Shown one piece after another: positions 16,706 through 24,059 of a DNA stretch of 64,000 bases. Source of the DNA: Paenibacillus sp. FSL H8-0332 (GTDB lineage Bacteria; Bacillota; Bacilli; Paenibacillales; Paenibacillaceae); contig NZ_CP150145.1 of assembly GCF_037963835.1 (NCBI RefSeq), positions 744,001 through 808,000 of the forward strand, written 5' to 3'. The notes under the pieces are model-generated. The model saw only the letters and a list, made by a program, of their open reading frames with translations. It was not told the origin of the DNA and searched no databases. Each line of letters begins with the position of its first letter. The first letter of the stretch is position 1. The position numbers were made by a program, and so were the translations under genes.

Positions 16706-17882
16706 CGGACTCAACATTATGACGACCGGCCTCAGCTGGCCCTCGTTACAGCCCGGAGGACTGAACACCTATTTCAAATCCGTGTGTGAGCAGCTGTCCT
16801 CACGGAATCAGGTGCATGCCCTGATCTGCAGCCAGGAGACGCCGGAGACCGCGAAGGAACTGATCATCCATAATGCCGGAGACCCGAAGGAGACGATCTG
16901 GAAGCGCAAGGATGCCTTTCAGCGCAAGGCGGCGTCCCTGATGGGGGATGGCAGCGGGAGGATTGATATCCTCTACACCCACTTCGCACCTTACGGCATC
17001 GGGCCTGCGATAGAAGCGAAGAAACGGGGAATTCCGGTGGTGATGACCTTCCACGGGCCCTGGAACGAAGAGATGAAGATTGAAGGTCAAGGCATCAAGC
17101 ATAAGGTCAAGACAACGATTGCCAAATCGATAGAACATAAGGCTTACAAGCTGGCGGACAGATTCATTGTCCTCAGCGATTACTTCCGTAATATGCTGCA
17201 CGAGCTGCACGGCGTACCGCTGCACAAGATTACCGTCATTCCGGGAGCGGCCAACGTGGAGCGGTTCATGCCGGCCACGAACCGGCTGGCGATCCGCCGG
17301 ACGCTGAATCTGCCGGAAGGCGCAACCACGGTCCTGACGGTCCGGCGGCTGATGAACCGGATGGGGCTGCTGCAGCTGCTTGAAGCCTGGAAGCAGGTGA
17401 GCGAGCGGTTCCCGAACGCGATTCTGCTGATCGGGGGCAAGGGCCCGCTGCGCGGGGAGCTGGAAGAGAAAATAGCCGATTACGGGCTGGGCAACAAGGT
17501 CCGGCTGCTTGGCTACATTCCCGATCATGAGCTGGCTTCTTATTATCAGGCAGCGGATATGTTCGTCGTTCCTTCCCAGGCGCTGGAAGGCTTCGGCCTG
17601 ATCACCGTTGAGGCTCTGGCCTCGGGGCTGCCGGTAATGGCGACTCCGGTCGGCGGCAACAAGGAGATTCTCCAGGGCTTCCGTCCGGAGCTGCTGTTCA
17701 AGAGTGCCGCCAGCGAAGATATGGCGGAAGGCATGATTCATATGCTGAGCAACCGCAAGCTGCTGCCCGGCCGGGATGAATGCCGGAATCATGTGCTGGA
17801 GAAGTACACCTGGCAGCATGTAGGCGATCAAGTGGAATCTGTGTTCCTCGAAACTTTGGGAAAGGGTGTGAGCGTAGGATGA
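16692..17882 (+). CDS. Family 4 glycosyltransferase
   Basis: A 396-residue GT-B enzyme. The N-terminal domain has the acceptor-side glycine motif QPGGLNTYF. The C-terminal nucleotide-sugar domain shows GGKGPLRGEL and the retaining EX7E motif in SQALEGFGLITVEAL. It likely adds a sugar to the lipid-linked EPS repeat in the cytoplasm. ATG 16692 lies after GGGGGAGAG and overlaps the preceding gene by 14 bp; its stop overlaps the next start. The donor (UDP-glucose, UDP-GlcA or GDP-mannose) cannot be read from sequence. Confidence 0.88.
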   Translation: MSYNDGLNIMTTGLSWPSLQPGGLNTYFKSVCEQLSSRNQVHALICSQETPETAKELIIHNAGDPKETIWKRKDAFQRKAASLMGDGSGRIDILYTHFAPYGIGPAIEAKKRGIPVVMTFHGPWNEEMKIEGQGIKHKVKTTIAKSIEHKAYKLADRFIVLSDYFRNMLHELHGVPLHKITVIPGAANVERFMPATNRLAIRRTLNLPEGATTVLTVRRLMNRMGLLQLLEAWKQVSERFPNAILLIGGKGPLRGELEEKIADYGLGNKVRLLGYIPDHELASYYQAADMFVVPSQALEGFGLITVEALASGLPVMATPVGGNKEILQGFRPELLFKSAASEDMAEGMIHMLSNRKLLPGRDECRNHVLEKYTWQHVGDQVESVFLETLGKGVSVG

Positions 17883-19018
17883 TCAAAGTCGCTTATATTG
17901 ATCACACCGCCAAATGGAGCGGGGGAGAGGTCGCCTTGTTCAACATTCTCACCAATATCGGTGAGCAGATTGAACCGCTGGTTATCCTCGCAGAGGAAGG
18001 CGCGCTTGCTGAACGTCTGCGGGAGAAGGGCATAGACGTCCGTATCATCCCGCTGGATGAGAGCATCCGCAGCCGTGGCCGCAATGCCGTGAACCTCGGG
18101 GCTCCGGCGGCTGCGATGAAGCTGCTGGCGTATGGCCGCAAGCTGGCTCCGCTGCTGAAGGAAGAGAAGGTGGATTGTGTGCATACCAATTCCCTGAAAT
18201 CAGCCTTTTACGGAGCCGTCGCTGCCAAAAAAGCAGGCGTGCCGCTGATCTGGCACATCCGCGATCACATCGGAGCACCTTATCTGAAGCCGGTTGTCGC
18301 CAAGGCGATCCGGCTGCTGTCACGCCTGCTGCCGAACGGGGTCATTGCCAATTCCCACTCCACGCTGAATGCGCTGGAGCTGCCGCGCTCGAAGAAGACA
18401 CTGGTCGTCTACTCGGCCTTCGCCAAAGCCATCGGTGAAGGCATCGGTAAGCGGGACCAGAAGGACTTCAACGTCCTGCTGGTCGGACGGCTCGCCCACT
18501 GGAAGGGCCAGCATATTGTGCTGGAAGCCGCGAAGACCTTCAAGCATGACAGCCGCGTGAAGTTCTGGCTGGCCGGGGACGCGCTGTTCGGCGAAGAGGA
18601 ATACAAACAGGGATTAATTCAGCAGATGCAGCAAGGGGACATCACCAATGTCAGCCTGCTGGGTCATGTGGATGATATACAAGGACTCATGAATAAAGCG
18701 GATTTACTGATTCATACGTCGATCACCCCTGAGCCGTTCGGCCAGGTTATCGTCGAAGGTATGGCGGCCGGACTGCCGGTGATCGCCTCCAATGAAGGCG
18801 GACCGGTGGAGATTGTGGTTCCTGGTGAGACGGGACTGCTGATCCAGCCTGGAGATGCTACTGTACTTGCAGATTCCATCACCTGGATGCTGAACCATCC
18901 CGAAGAGCGTAGACGCATGGCGGACAATGGAATGAGACGGGTGAAAGAGCATTTTGTCATCGAGAACACGGTCAAGGACATCGTCGCTTACTACAAAGGT
19001 CTGCTGGCTGTCACCTGA
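17879..19018 (+). CDS. Family 4 glycosyltransferase
   Basis: A 379-residue GT-B enzyme with SGGEVALFN near the N-terminus, the VGRLAHWKGQHIVLEA donor-domain opening near 200, and the EX7E motif in TPEPFGQVIVEGMAAGLPVIA. It is translationally coupled to the preceding transferase by a 4-bp ATGA overlap. It should contribute one glycosidic bond of the EPS repeat. The specific sugar is unknown. Confidence 0.88.
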   Translation: MIKVAYIDHTAKWSGGEVALFNILTNIGEQIEPLVILAEEGALAERLREKGIDVRIIPLDESIRSRGRNAVNLGAPAAAMKLLAYGRKLAPLLKEEKVDCVHTNSLKSAFYGAVAAKKAGVPLIWHIRDHIGAPYLKPVVAKAIRLLSRLLPNGVIANSHSTLNALELPRSKKTLVVYSAFAKAIGEGIGKRDQKDFNVLLVGRLAHWKGQHIVLEAAKTFKHDSRVKFWLAGDALFGEEEYKQGLIQQMQQGDITNVSLLGHVDDIQGLMNKADLLIHTSITPEPFGQVIVEGMAAGLPVIASNEGGPVEIVVPGETGLLIQPGDATVLADSITWMLNHPEERRRMADNGMRRVKEHFVIENTVKDIVAYYKGLLAVT

Positions 19019-19120
19019 TCCTCCCGCTCACGATAATGATTAAGGCTTGCATCACATCTGTTTCAGTCATGCGTTCACTGCTTGATGATGCTGCTCCAAA
19101 AAACTTTGAGGATGATTCAC

Positions 19121-20221
19121 ATGAAAATTGCGATAGCGCACGATTATTTAATCCAGATGGGCGGGGCGGAACGGGTGGTGGAGGTCTTTCATCACATGTA
19201 CCCGGAAGCTCCGATCTTCACAACGGTTTTTAACGGAAGCCGCCTGACCGATAACCTCAAAGACGCGGATATCCGGGCCTCCTGGCTGCAGAACATTCCG
19301 GGAGTGAAGCGGAATTTCAAAGGTGTGCTGCCGCTCTACCCTATGGCTGTCCGCGATTTGGACTTCAGCGGGTATGATATCGTCCTTAGCTCCAGCAGTG
19401 CTTTTATGAAAAGCATCCAGGTGCCCGAGTCCACCTTCCATCTGTGCTACTGTCATACGCCGATGCGTTTCGCCTGGGATTATGACACGTACATGGAGCG
19501 GCAGTCGAATTCAGGATTGTTCAAAAGACTGCTGAAGGTGTATATGCAGCGGCTCAAGAGCTGGGACCAGCGCACCTCCAAAAATGTAAATCAGTTCGTC
19601 GCCAACTCTTCTGTCGTGAAAACGCGGATTCAGAATTATTACCACCGGGATTCCGATGTCATCTTCCCGCCGATCAATACAGCCCGCTTCAGCAGCTCCT
19701 CGAACATTGGAGATTATTATCTGATTGTCTCGCGGCTGGTCTCCTACAAGCGGATCGATCTGGCGGTGGAGGCGTTCAACCGTAACGGGCTTAAGCTGTA
19801 TATTGTCGGGGACGGACCGGACAGGAAGCGTCTGGAAGGCATGGCTAAGGGGAATGTATCTTTTCTGGGCCGGCTGGAGGATGAGGAAGTTACAGGGCTG
19901 ATGTCCCAGTGCCGGGCGTTTGTTTTCCCGGGGGAAGAGGATTTCGGTATCACGCCGCTGGAGGCGAATGCCGCTGGAAGACCGGTCATCGCCTATCAGG
20001 CCGGGGGAGCGCTGGACACGATTATTCCATACGTTAACGGCGTGTTTTTCCAGCACCAGGAAGTTGATGATTTGCTTAAGGCTATTGATGAGGTGGAGGC
20101 CTATGCGTGGGATATCGACCAGATTATGGGCCATGCACGCAAATTTGATGAGCAGGCGTTTATGGTTCAGTTCAAGCAGTATGTGGAACAGGCCTACGTC
20201 AATTTCCTAAAAGGAGGATGA
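19121..20221 (+). CDS. Family 4 glycosyltransferase
   Basis: A 366-residue GT-B enzyme opening with MKIAIAHDYLIQMGGAERVVE, an acceptor loop seen in GT4 mannosyl- and rhamnosyltransferase-like proteins. YCHTPMRFAWD sits near 110, VSRLVSYKRIDLAVEAF near 210, and EEDFGITPLEANAAG supplies the EX7E-type motif. GAGGATG precedes ATG 19121. With ManC in the locus a GDP-mannose donor is plausible but unproven. The stop is four bases before the UDP-glucose dehydrogenase start. Confidence 0.87.
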   Translation: MKIAIAHDYLIQMGGAERVVEVFHHMYPEAPIFTTVFNGSRLTDNLKDADIRASWLQNIPGVKRNFKGVLPLYPMAVRDLDFSGYDIVLSSSSAFMKSIQVPESTFHLCYCHTPMRFAWDYDTYMERQSNSGLFKRLLKVYMQRLKSWDQRTSKNVNQFVANSSVVKTRIQNYYHRDSDVIFPPINTARFSSSSNIGDYYLIVSRLVSYKRIDLAVEAFNRNGLKLYIVGDGPDRKRLEGMAKGNVSFLGRLEDEEVTGLMSQCRAFVFPGEEDFGITPLEANAAGRPVIAYQAGGALDTIIPYVNGVFFQHQEVDDLLKAIDEVEAYAWDIDQIMGHARKFDEQAFMVQFKQYVEQAYVNFLKGG

Positions 20222-20225
20222 AACT

Positions 20226-21566
20226 ATGAAACTCGCAGTAATTGGTACCGGCTATGTAGGACTTGTATCAGGCGTCTGCTTCACCTTGAACGGGAATCAT
20301 GTCATCTGTGTGGATAAGGATGAGGAGAAAATCAATAAGCTGAACCGGATGGAATCCCCCATCTATGAGCCGGGCATTGAGGCCTTGATCGAAATGAATC
20401 TGCGCGAGGGCCGGCTAAGCTTCTCGTCCGATCTTCAGGAGTCGGTCCGCCGCTCCGATATCGTTATTCTTGCAGTGGGTACTCCTTCACTTCCGGGCGG
20501 CGAAGCCGATCTGAGATACATTGAAGGGGCAGCAACCGAAATTGCCCACGCGATGGAGGGCTACAAGATCATCATGACCAAGTCGACGGTTCCCGTTGGC
20601 ACCAATGAGCGAATCCGCAAGCTGATCGCCTCCCATACAAATCATCCCTTCGATATCGTCTCTGCCCCTGAATTCCTCCGCGAAGGCTCTGCGATCCGCG
20701 ACACCCTTCATCCCGACCGGATCGTGATCGGACTGGATAATTCGGCGCTTGAGCCGACCATGCGCGAGCTTCATAAGGGCTTCACAGACAACGTATTCGT
20801 TACGGATATCCGCAGCGCCGAGATGATCAAGTATGCGTCCAACGCTTTTCTGGCGACGAAAATATCGTTCATTAACGAGATTGCCAACATTTGCGAAAAG
20901 GTAGGAGCTGATGTAACCGAGGTGGCAGAGGGGATGGGCATGGACCGGAGAATCGGATCTACCTTCCTGCAGGCCGGAATCGGCTATGGAGGCTCCTGTT
21001 TCCCGAAAGATACCAATGCGCTGATCCAGATCGCCGGCAATGTGGATTATGAGTTCAAGCTGCTCAAATCAGTCGTCGAGGTGAACAAAGGCCAGCGGTT
21101 CATGATCATCTCCAAGCTGCATGAATCGCTGGGCAGCCTGCGCGGCGCCGTAATCGGTATCTGGGGGCTTGCGTTCAAGCCTAATACCGATGATGTCCGC
21201 GAGGCACCGGCCCGGGAGATCGTCGAGGCGCTCGTCGCCGAGGGAGCAATTGTGAAGCTGTATGATCCTATTGCCGCGGACAACTTCCGTAAGGAATATG
21301 ATCACCCGCAGCTCCGCTGGTGCGGACTGGCCGAAGAAGCCGCTGAAGGCAGCGACGCCGTCTGCCTGCTGACCGACTGGAGCCAGTTCAAGGAGATCAA
21401 CCTGCACCAGCTGGCGGGAACCATGCGCCGCCAGGTGCTGATCGACGGCCGCAACGTCTATACCAAAGAGCAAATCGAAGGCACCGGCCTCGAGTACATC
21501 TCCGTCGGCCGCCCGCAGATGGGCGGGCTTAGCGGATTCTCCGCCAGCGTGGCTGGCGCGGTGTAG
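20226..21566 (+). CDS. ugd: UDP-glucose 6-dehydrogenase
   Basis: A 446-residue enzyme oxidising UDP-glucose twice to UDP-glucuronate with NAD+. The Rossmann motif GTGYVGLVSG opens the protein, KSTVPVGT follows near 120, and the catalytic cysteine is Cys258 in YGGSCFPKD. The C-terminal UDP-binding domain is complete. AAAGGAGG lies ideally before ATG 20226. It uses the product of the galU gene upstream and implies an acidic, glucuronate-containing EPS. It is the last gene before 2.5 kb of repeats and an insertion sequence. Confidence 0.95.
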   Translation: MKLAVIGTGYVGLVSGVCFTLNGNHVICVDKDEEKINKLNRMESPIYEPGIEALIEMNLREGRLSFSSDLQESVRRSDIVILAVGTPSLPGGEADLRYIEGAATEIAHAMEGYKIIMTKSTVPVGTNERIRKLIASHTNHPFDIVSAPEFLREGSAIRDTLHPDRIVIGLDNSALEPTMRELHKGFTDNVFVTDIRSAEMIKYASNAFLATKISFINEIANICEKVGADVTEVAEGMGMDRRIGSTFLQAGIGYGGSCFPKDTNALIQIAGNVDYEFKLLKSVVEVNKGQRFMIISKLHESLGSLRGAVIGIWGLAFKPNTDDVREAPAREIVEALVAEGAIVKLYDPIAADNFRKEYDHPQLRWCGLAEEAAEGSDAVCLLTDWSQFKEINLHQLAGTMRRQVLIDGRNVYTKEQIEGTGLEYISVGRPQMGGLSGFSASVAGAV

Positions 21567-21590
21567 AGCGGCGATCCACTTGATGCATTA

Positions 21591-21802
21591 CGCCGAAAGT
21601 GGGCTGCGCGGTGAAATGAGAGGGATAAATCCCATTAAATGCGCCGAAAGTGGGCTGGATGGCGAAATGAGAGGGATAAATCCCATTAAATGCGCCGAAA
21701 GTGGGCTGGACGGCGAAATGAGAGGGATAAATCCCATTAAATGCGCCGAAAGCGGGCTGGACGGCGAATTGAGTGGGATAAATCCCATTAAATGCGCCGA
21801 AA
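21591..21802. repeat. 51-bp tandem repeat array, left part
   Basis: Four full units start at 21591, 21642, 21693 and 21744, and a fifth begins at 21795. Each is exactly 51 bp, opens CGCCGAAAG and contains GGGATAAATCCC, a small inverted repeat. Units differ by only a few substitutions. Because 51 is a multiple of three, reading frames stay open through the array on both strands, but no ribosome binding site precedes them. The fifth unit is broken by the insertion sequence. Confidence 0.9.
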
Positions 21803-21864
21803 CGGTTCGGCCCCCTAATTATGGAGACATTCTGCTAAAAACTCGTGTTTTCGCAGGATCTTGT

Positions 21865-22749
21865 TTACAGCTTTATTTCTATCGGTTTTAGCTTGCCTGC
21901 TTTCCATGCGGCGTGGTATTGCTTGGGGCTCATGCGCTGCAAACTGCCATGAAAACGGCGCTCGTTGTAAAAATTAATATAAACTGCGACCGCTTCATAG
22001 GCTTCTTCAAACGTTTCAAAGTACCTTTTCGTGTACAAATCTCTCTCCAAAATACTGTGAAACGACTCAATGTAGGCGTTCATATTCGGCGTTTTTGGAG
22101 GAATCCGCTCATGCTCCAGAGGACGCTGCGTTTCCGCACACAGCTCGCCAAAGACGTCGCTTAGGAATTGCGGGCCGTTATCGGAACGGATCACCGGTGA
22201 GGGATCTCCAGGCTGTAAACGTCGGCCCAGCGCCTCCCTTAACGTGGCACAGACTTGCTTCGCTGTACAGCTCGCGCCCACGTGGTAGCCGACGATACAG
22301 CGGTCAAACACATCAATCATATCAAAGATAAAAAAGAAGCGGTCGTAGCCATGAATGTATCCATATTTAATGTCAATCTGCCAGAGTTGGTTGGGGCCGG
22401 TGACCACTCGATTTCGCGCTAAACGTCGAGGGTATTTTAGGTTCCTCACCGGCTTTTTCTGAAGCAATCCGAGCTTCTTGCACAGCCGGTACGCCTTCTT
22501 GTGGTTGAGGATTAAGCCCTGCTGGACCGATAGGGCATACGCCAGGTTCCGGTAGCCATAGCCGTTCTCCTCGCCCTCTACCAGCTCACTCAGCCACTCC
22601 TCGATCTGTAGGTCACTGACCCGCAGACCGCCGGTAGTGAGGGAATAGGCGGGGATCGGACGACCCGAAGTCACGACCGCATCCGGGGCACTCCAAAGCC
22701 CCAGGAAACGTTTTTTATGCGCATAATAGGTGGAAGGTTGAACCTCCAC
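21865..22749 (-). CDS. IS3-family transposase OrfB (DDE integrase)
   Basis: A 294-residue rve-type integrase domain with the DDE triad visible in WQIDIKYGYI, IRSDNGPQF and NMNAYIESFHS, followed by the IS3 C-terminal NFYNERRFHGSL. It is probably made mainly as an OrfAB fusion. The frame stays open upstream of its ATG to the A7 run at 22833-22839 within orfA, where A_AAA_AAG would allow a -1 shift. The fused enzyme catalyses excision and integration of the element. Confidence 0.92.
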   Translation of the reverse strand: MEVQPSTYYAHKKRFLGLWSAPDAVVTSGRPIPAYSLTTGGLRVSDLQIEEWLSELVEGEENGYGYRNLAYALSVQQGLILNHKKAYRLCKKLGLLQKKPVRNLKYPRRLARNRVVTGPNQLWQIDIKYGYIHGYDRFFFIFDMIDVFDRCIVGYHVGASCTAKQVCATLREALGRRLQPGDPSPVIRSDNGPQFLSDVFGELCAETQRPLEHERIPPKTPNMNAYIESFHSILERDLYTKRYFETFEEAYEAVAVYINFYNERRFHGSLQRMSPKQYHAAWKAGKLKPIEIKL

Positions 22750-22784
22750 GATACGTAGAACCAGTGTAGCCGAATAACCCCGCT

Positions 22785-23132
22785 TTATCGCTTCGTCGGC
22801 CAGTTCGAGTTTGTCTTGTAAGCGGGGTTGGCTTTTTTTAAGAGTTCACGCAGCAGTTCGATTTCCAGATCCTTTTCACCCAATAACTTAATGGCCGTCT
22901 CCATCTTCGTCTCCAGATCTTGGACACGCTCCGCATCTTCAATCCGTTCTTGGACGGACGGAGTGGCCTCTTCTCCAAATCGTTCTTTGTAGAACTTCAC
23001 CCAATTGGCAATGGTGCTGGGAGAGACGGAATACTTTCGGGCCAGGAAGGAAACCTTGGTTCCATTGATCGCTTCTTGGGCTACTTTGATCCGCTGTTCG
23101 TCATACAACTTGTTGCTTCTCATCGGCTCCAC
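22785..23132 (-). CDS. IS3-family transposase OrfA (HTH protein)
   Basis: A 115-residue protein with an N-terminal helix-turn-helix (KVSFLARKYSVSPSTIANWVK) and a C-terminal coiled-coil/leucine-zipper stretch (ETKMETAIKLLGEKDLEIELL), the usual IS3 OrfA layout. A slippery A_AAA_AAG heptamer (minus strand, about 22839-22832) near its end should produce OrfAB by -1 frameshifting. The GTG at 23132 or the ATG at 23123 could initiate; GAAGAGGGAG lies upstream. Confidence 0.9.
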   Translation of the reverse strand: MEPMRSNKLYDEQRIKVAQEAINGTKVSFLARKYSVSPSTIANWVKFYKERFGEEATPSVQERIEDAERVQDLETKMETAIKLLGEKDLEIELLRELLKKANPAYKTNSNWPTKR

Positions 23133-23194
23133 TCCCTCTTCTTAGTGTACCTCTTACATGTCAAGGTCTCCACTTTGATTAGGGGGCTTAAGAG

Positions 23195-23490
23195 GAAAGC
23201 GGGATGGATGGCGAAATGAGAGGGATAAATCCCATTAAATGCGCCGAAAGTGGGCCGCACGGCGAATGAGAGGGATAAATCCCATTAAATGCGCCGGAAG
23301 TGGGCTGTACGTTGAAATGAAGAGTATAAGTACCCTTGATTTATCGGATGATGGCCGAATGGAGCAAATGAGGAGCACAAATGCCCCTGATTTCCCGAAT
23401 TCGAGCCAAATGGAGTAATTGAAGAGCACAAGTGCACCTGATTTCTTGAGTGCGGGCCAAATGGAGTAACTGAGGAGCATTAGTGCCCCT
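23195..23490. repeat. 51-bp tandem array, right part with diverged units
   Basis: The array continues after the insertion sequence with units at about 23195, 23242 and 23292; one has lost a single base. It then passes into a related family, still about 51 bp long, with the core GGAGCACAAGTGCCCCTGAT in place of GGGATAAATCCC. At least three of these diverged units run to about 23490. The gradual drift suggests an old minisatellite expanding at its left end. Confidence 0.75.
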
Positions 23491-23510
23491 TTTTTAACTA
23501 ACTAGCTTCT

Positions 23511-23817
23511 GCCGCCGCGAACTTGTGCGGCGAGCCCTTGGCACAAGAGTCTTGAATCCCGATCTTGAATCCCATTGTCTTGGATTCTATTGCCCATACT
23601 CTTGTTCTCTCCAGCCGCTAACTCAGCGGCGACGCCTTGGAACAAGCGGCACTTAAGAGTCTTTGAGCCTTTGAATTTTTCTCCGCCGCAACAGTAGGCG
23701 GCAACCAGGGATTCAACTGCTGCCGCGCAAGCATAGCGCGGCAGCCCGGCCCCCCTTGCCGCTACAACAAGCGGCAATATCGGATCTTTAGCCGGGAGCT
23801 TCGCCTGCGGGCGAAGC
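23511..23817. repeat. Array of six GC-rich hairpins
   Basis: Six stem-loops follow one another: GCCGC/GCGGC (23511-23531), GCCGC/GCGGC (23614-23630), CCGCC/GGCGG (23683-23701), GCTGCCGCGC/GCGCGGCAGC (23719-23745), TTGCCGCT/AGCGGCAA (23756-23777) and GCTTCGCC/GGCGAAGC (23798-23817). The first two share the downstream sequence GA-GC/CG-CCTTGG-N-ACAAG and are flanked by CTTGTGC/GCACAAG or CTTGTTC/GAACAAG arms. No coding signal is evident. It may be a repeat-mediated recombination relic or a structured transcript. Confidence 0.65.
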
Positions 23818-23832
23818 GGATGTAAAAGCACA

Positions 23833-23994
23833 GCCTGTTATGAAATGGAGCGGAGAGGAATTTTGGAGCTGTAGGAGCGTTAGCGTCCGCCTTTGTATTT
23901 GGATTTCTACCGCGAGGAGCGGTTCTAATCAGGAAATCCAAATACAACAGCGGCCGTAAGCCCAAAATTACTTGCAGCGACCCTCATAACAGGC
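23833..23994 (+). repeat. Structured dispersed element, copy 2
   Basis: The fold matches copy 1 at 15683-15810. AATTTTGG/GCT pairs with AGC/CCAAAATT. The small GGAGCGTTAGCGTCC hairpin is identical. The main 13-bp stem is GTATTTGGATTTC (23895-23907) with GAAATCCAAATAC (23933-23945), capped by ACCGC/GCGGT. An additional perfect 11-bp outer stem, GCCTGTTATGA (23833-23843) with TCATAACAGGC (23984-23994), is seen only here. It ends 66 bp before manC. Confidence 0.8.
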
Positions 23995-24059
23995 GGGATT
24001 TTAACTCACAGCTCCGCAACAAGAAATACCCAATAACAATACGATATGGAGGGTTCACT

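Larger units (their letters stand above)
21803..23194 (-). mobile_element. IS3-family insertion sequence inside the tandem array
   Basis: The element carries orfA and orfB on the minus strand and sits inside a unit of the 51-bp array, which resumes immediately after it. GAAA at 21799-21802 and 23195-23198 is a candidate 4-bp target duplication that restores the interrupted unit exactly. Conserved terminal blocks CCCCCTAAT (21811-21819) and ATTAGGGGG (23178-23186) are inverted. With the GAAA boundary the ends form a 17-bp imperfect inverted repeat. Both orfs appear intact, so the copy may be recent and active. Confidence 0.85.

Noticed and set aside
16800..17831. 343-residue minus-strand frame opposite a GT4 gene
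   Set aside because: The plus strand encodes a complete GT4 enzyme in a coupled operon; the antisense frame has no motif.
21580..21891. Repetitive 103-residue frame across the 51-bp array (and mirror frames on the minus strand at 21588-21788 and 23235-23480)
   Set aside because: The frame exists only because the unit length is a multiple of three. There is no ribosome binding site, the frame runs into the insertion sequence, and both strands are equally open.
21591..23490. Possible CRISPR array
   Set aside because: The 51-bp units are contiguous with no unique spacers, the unit is too long and varies along the array, and no cas gene is present.
23502..23831. Minus-strand 109-residue frame in the hairpin array
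   Set aside because: Low-complexity Ala/Gly/Arg product caused by GC-rich hairpins; no start signal and no family.
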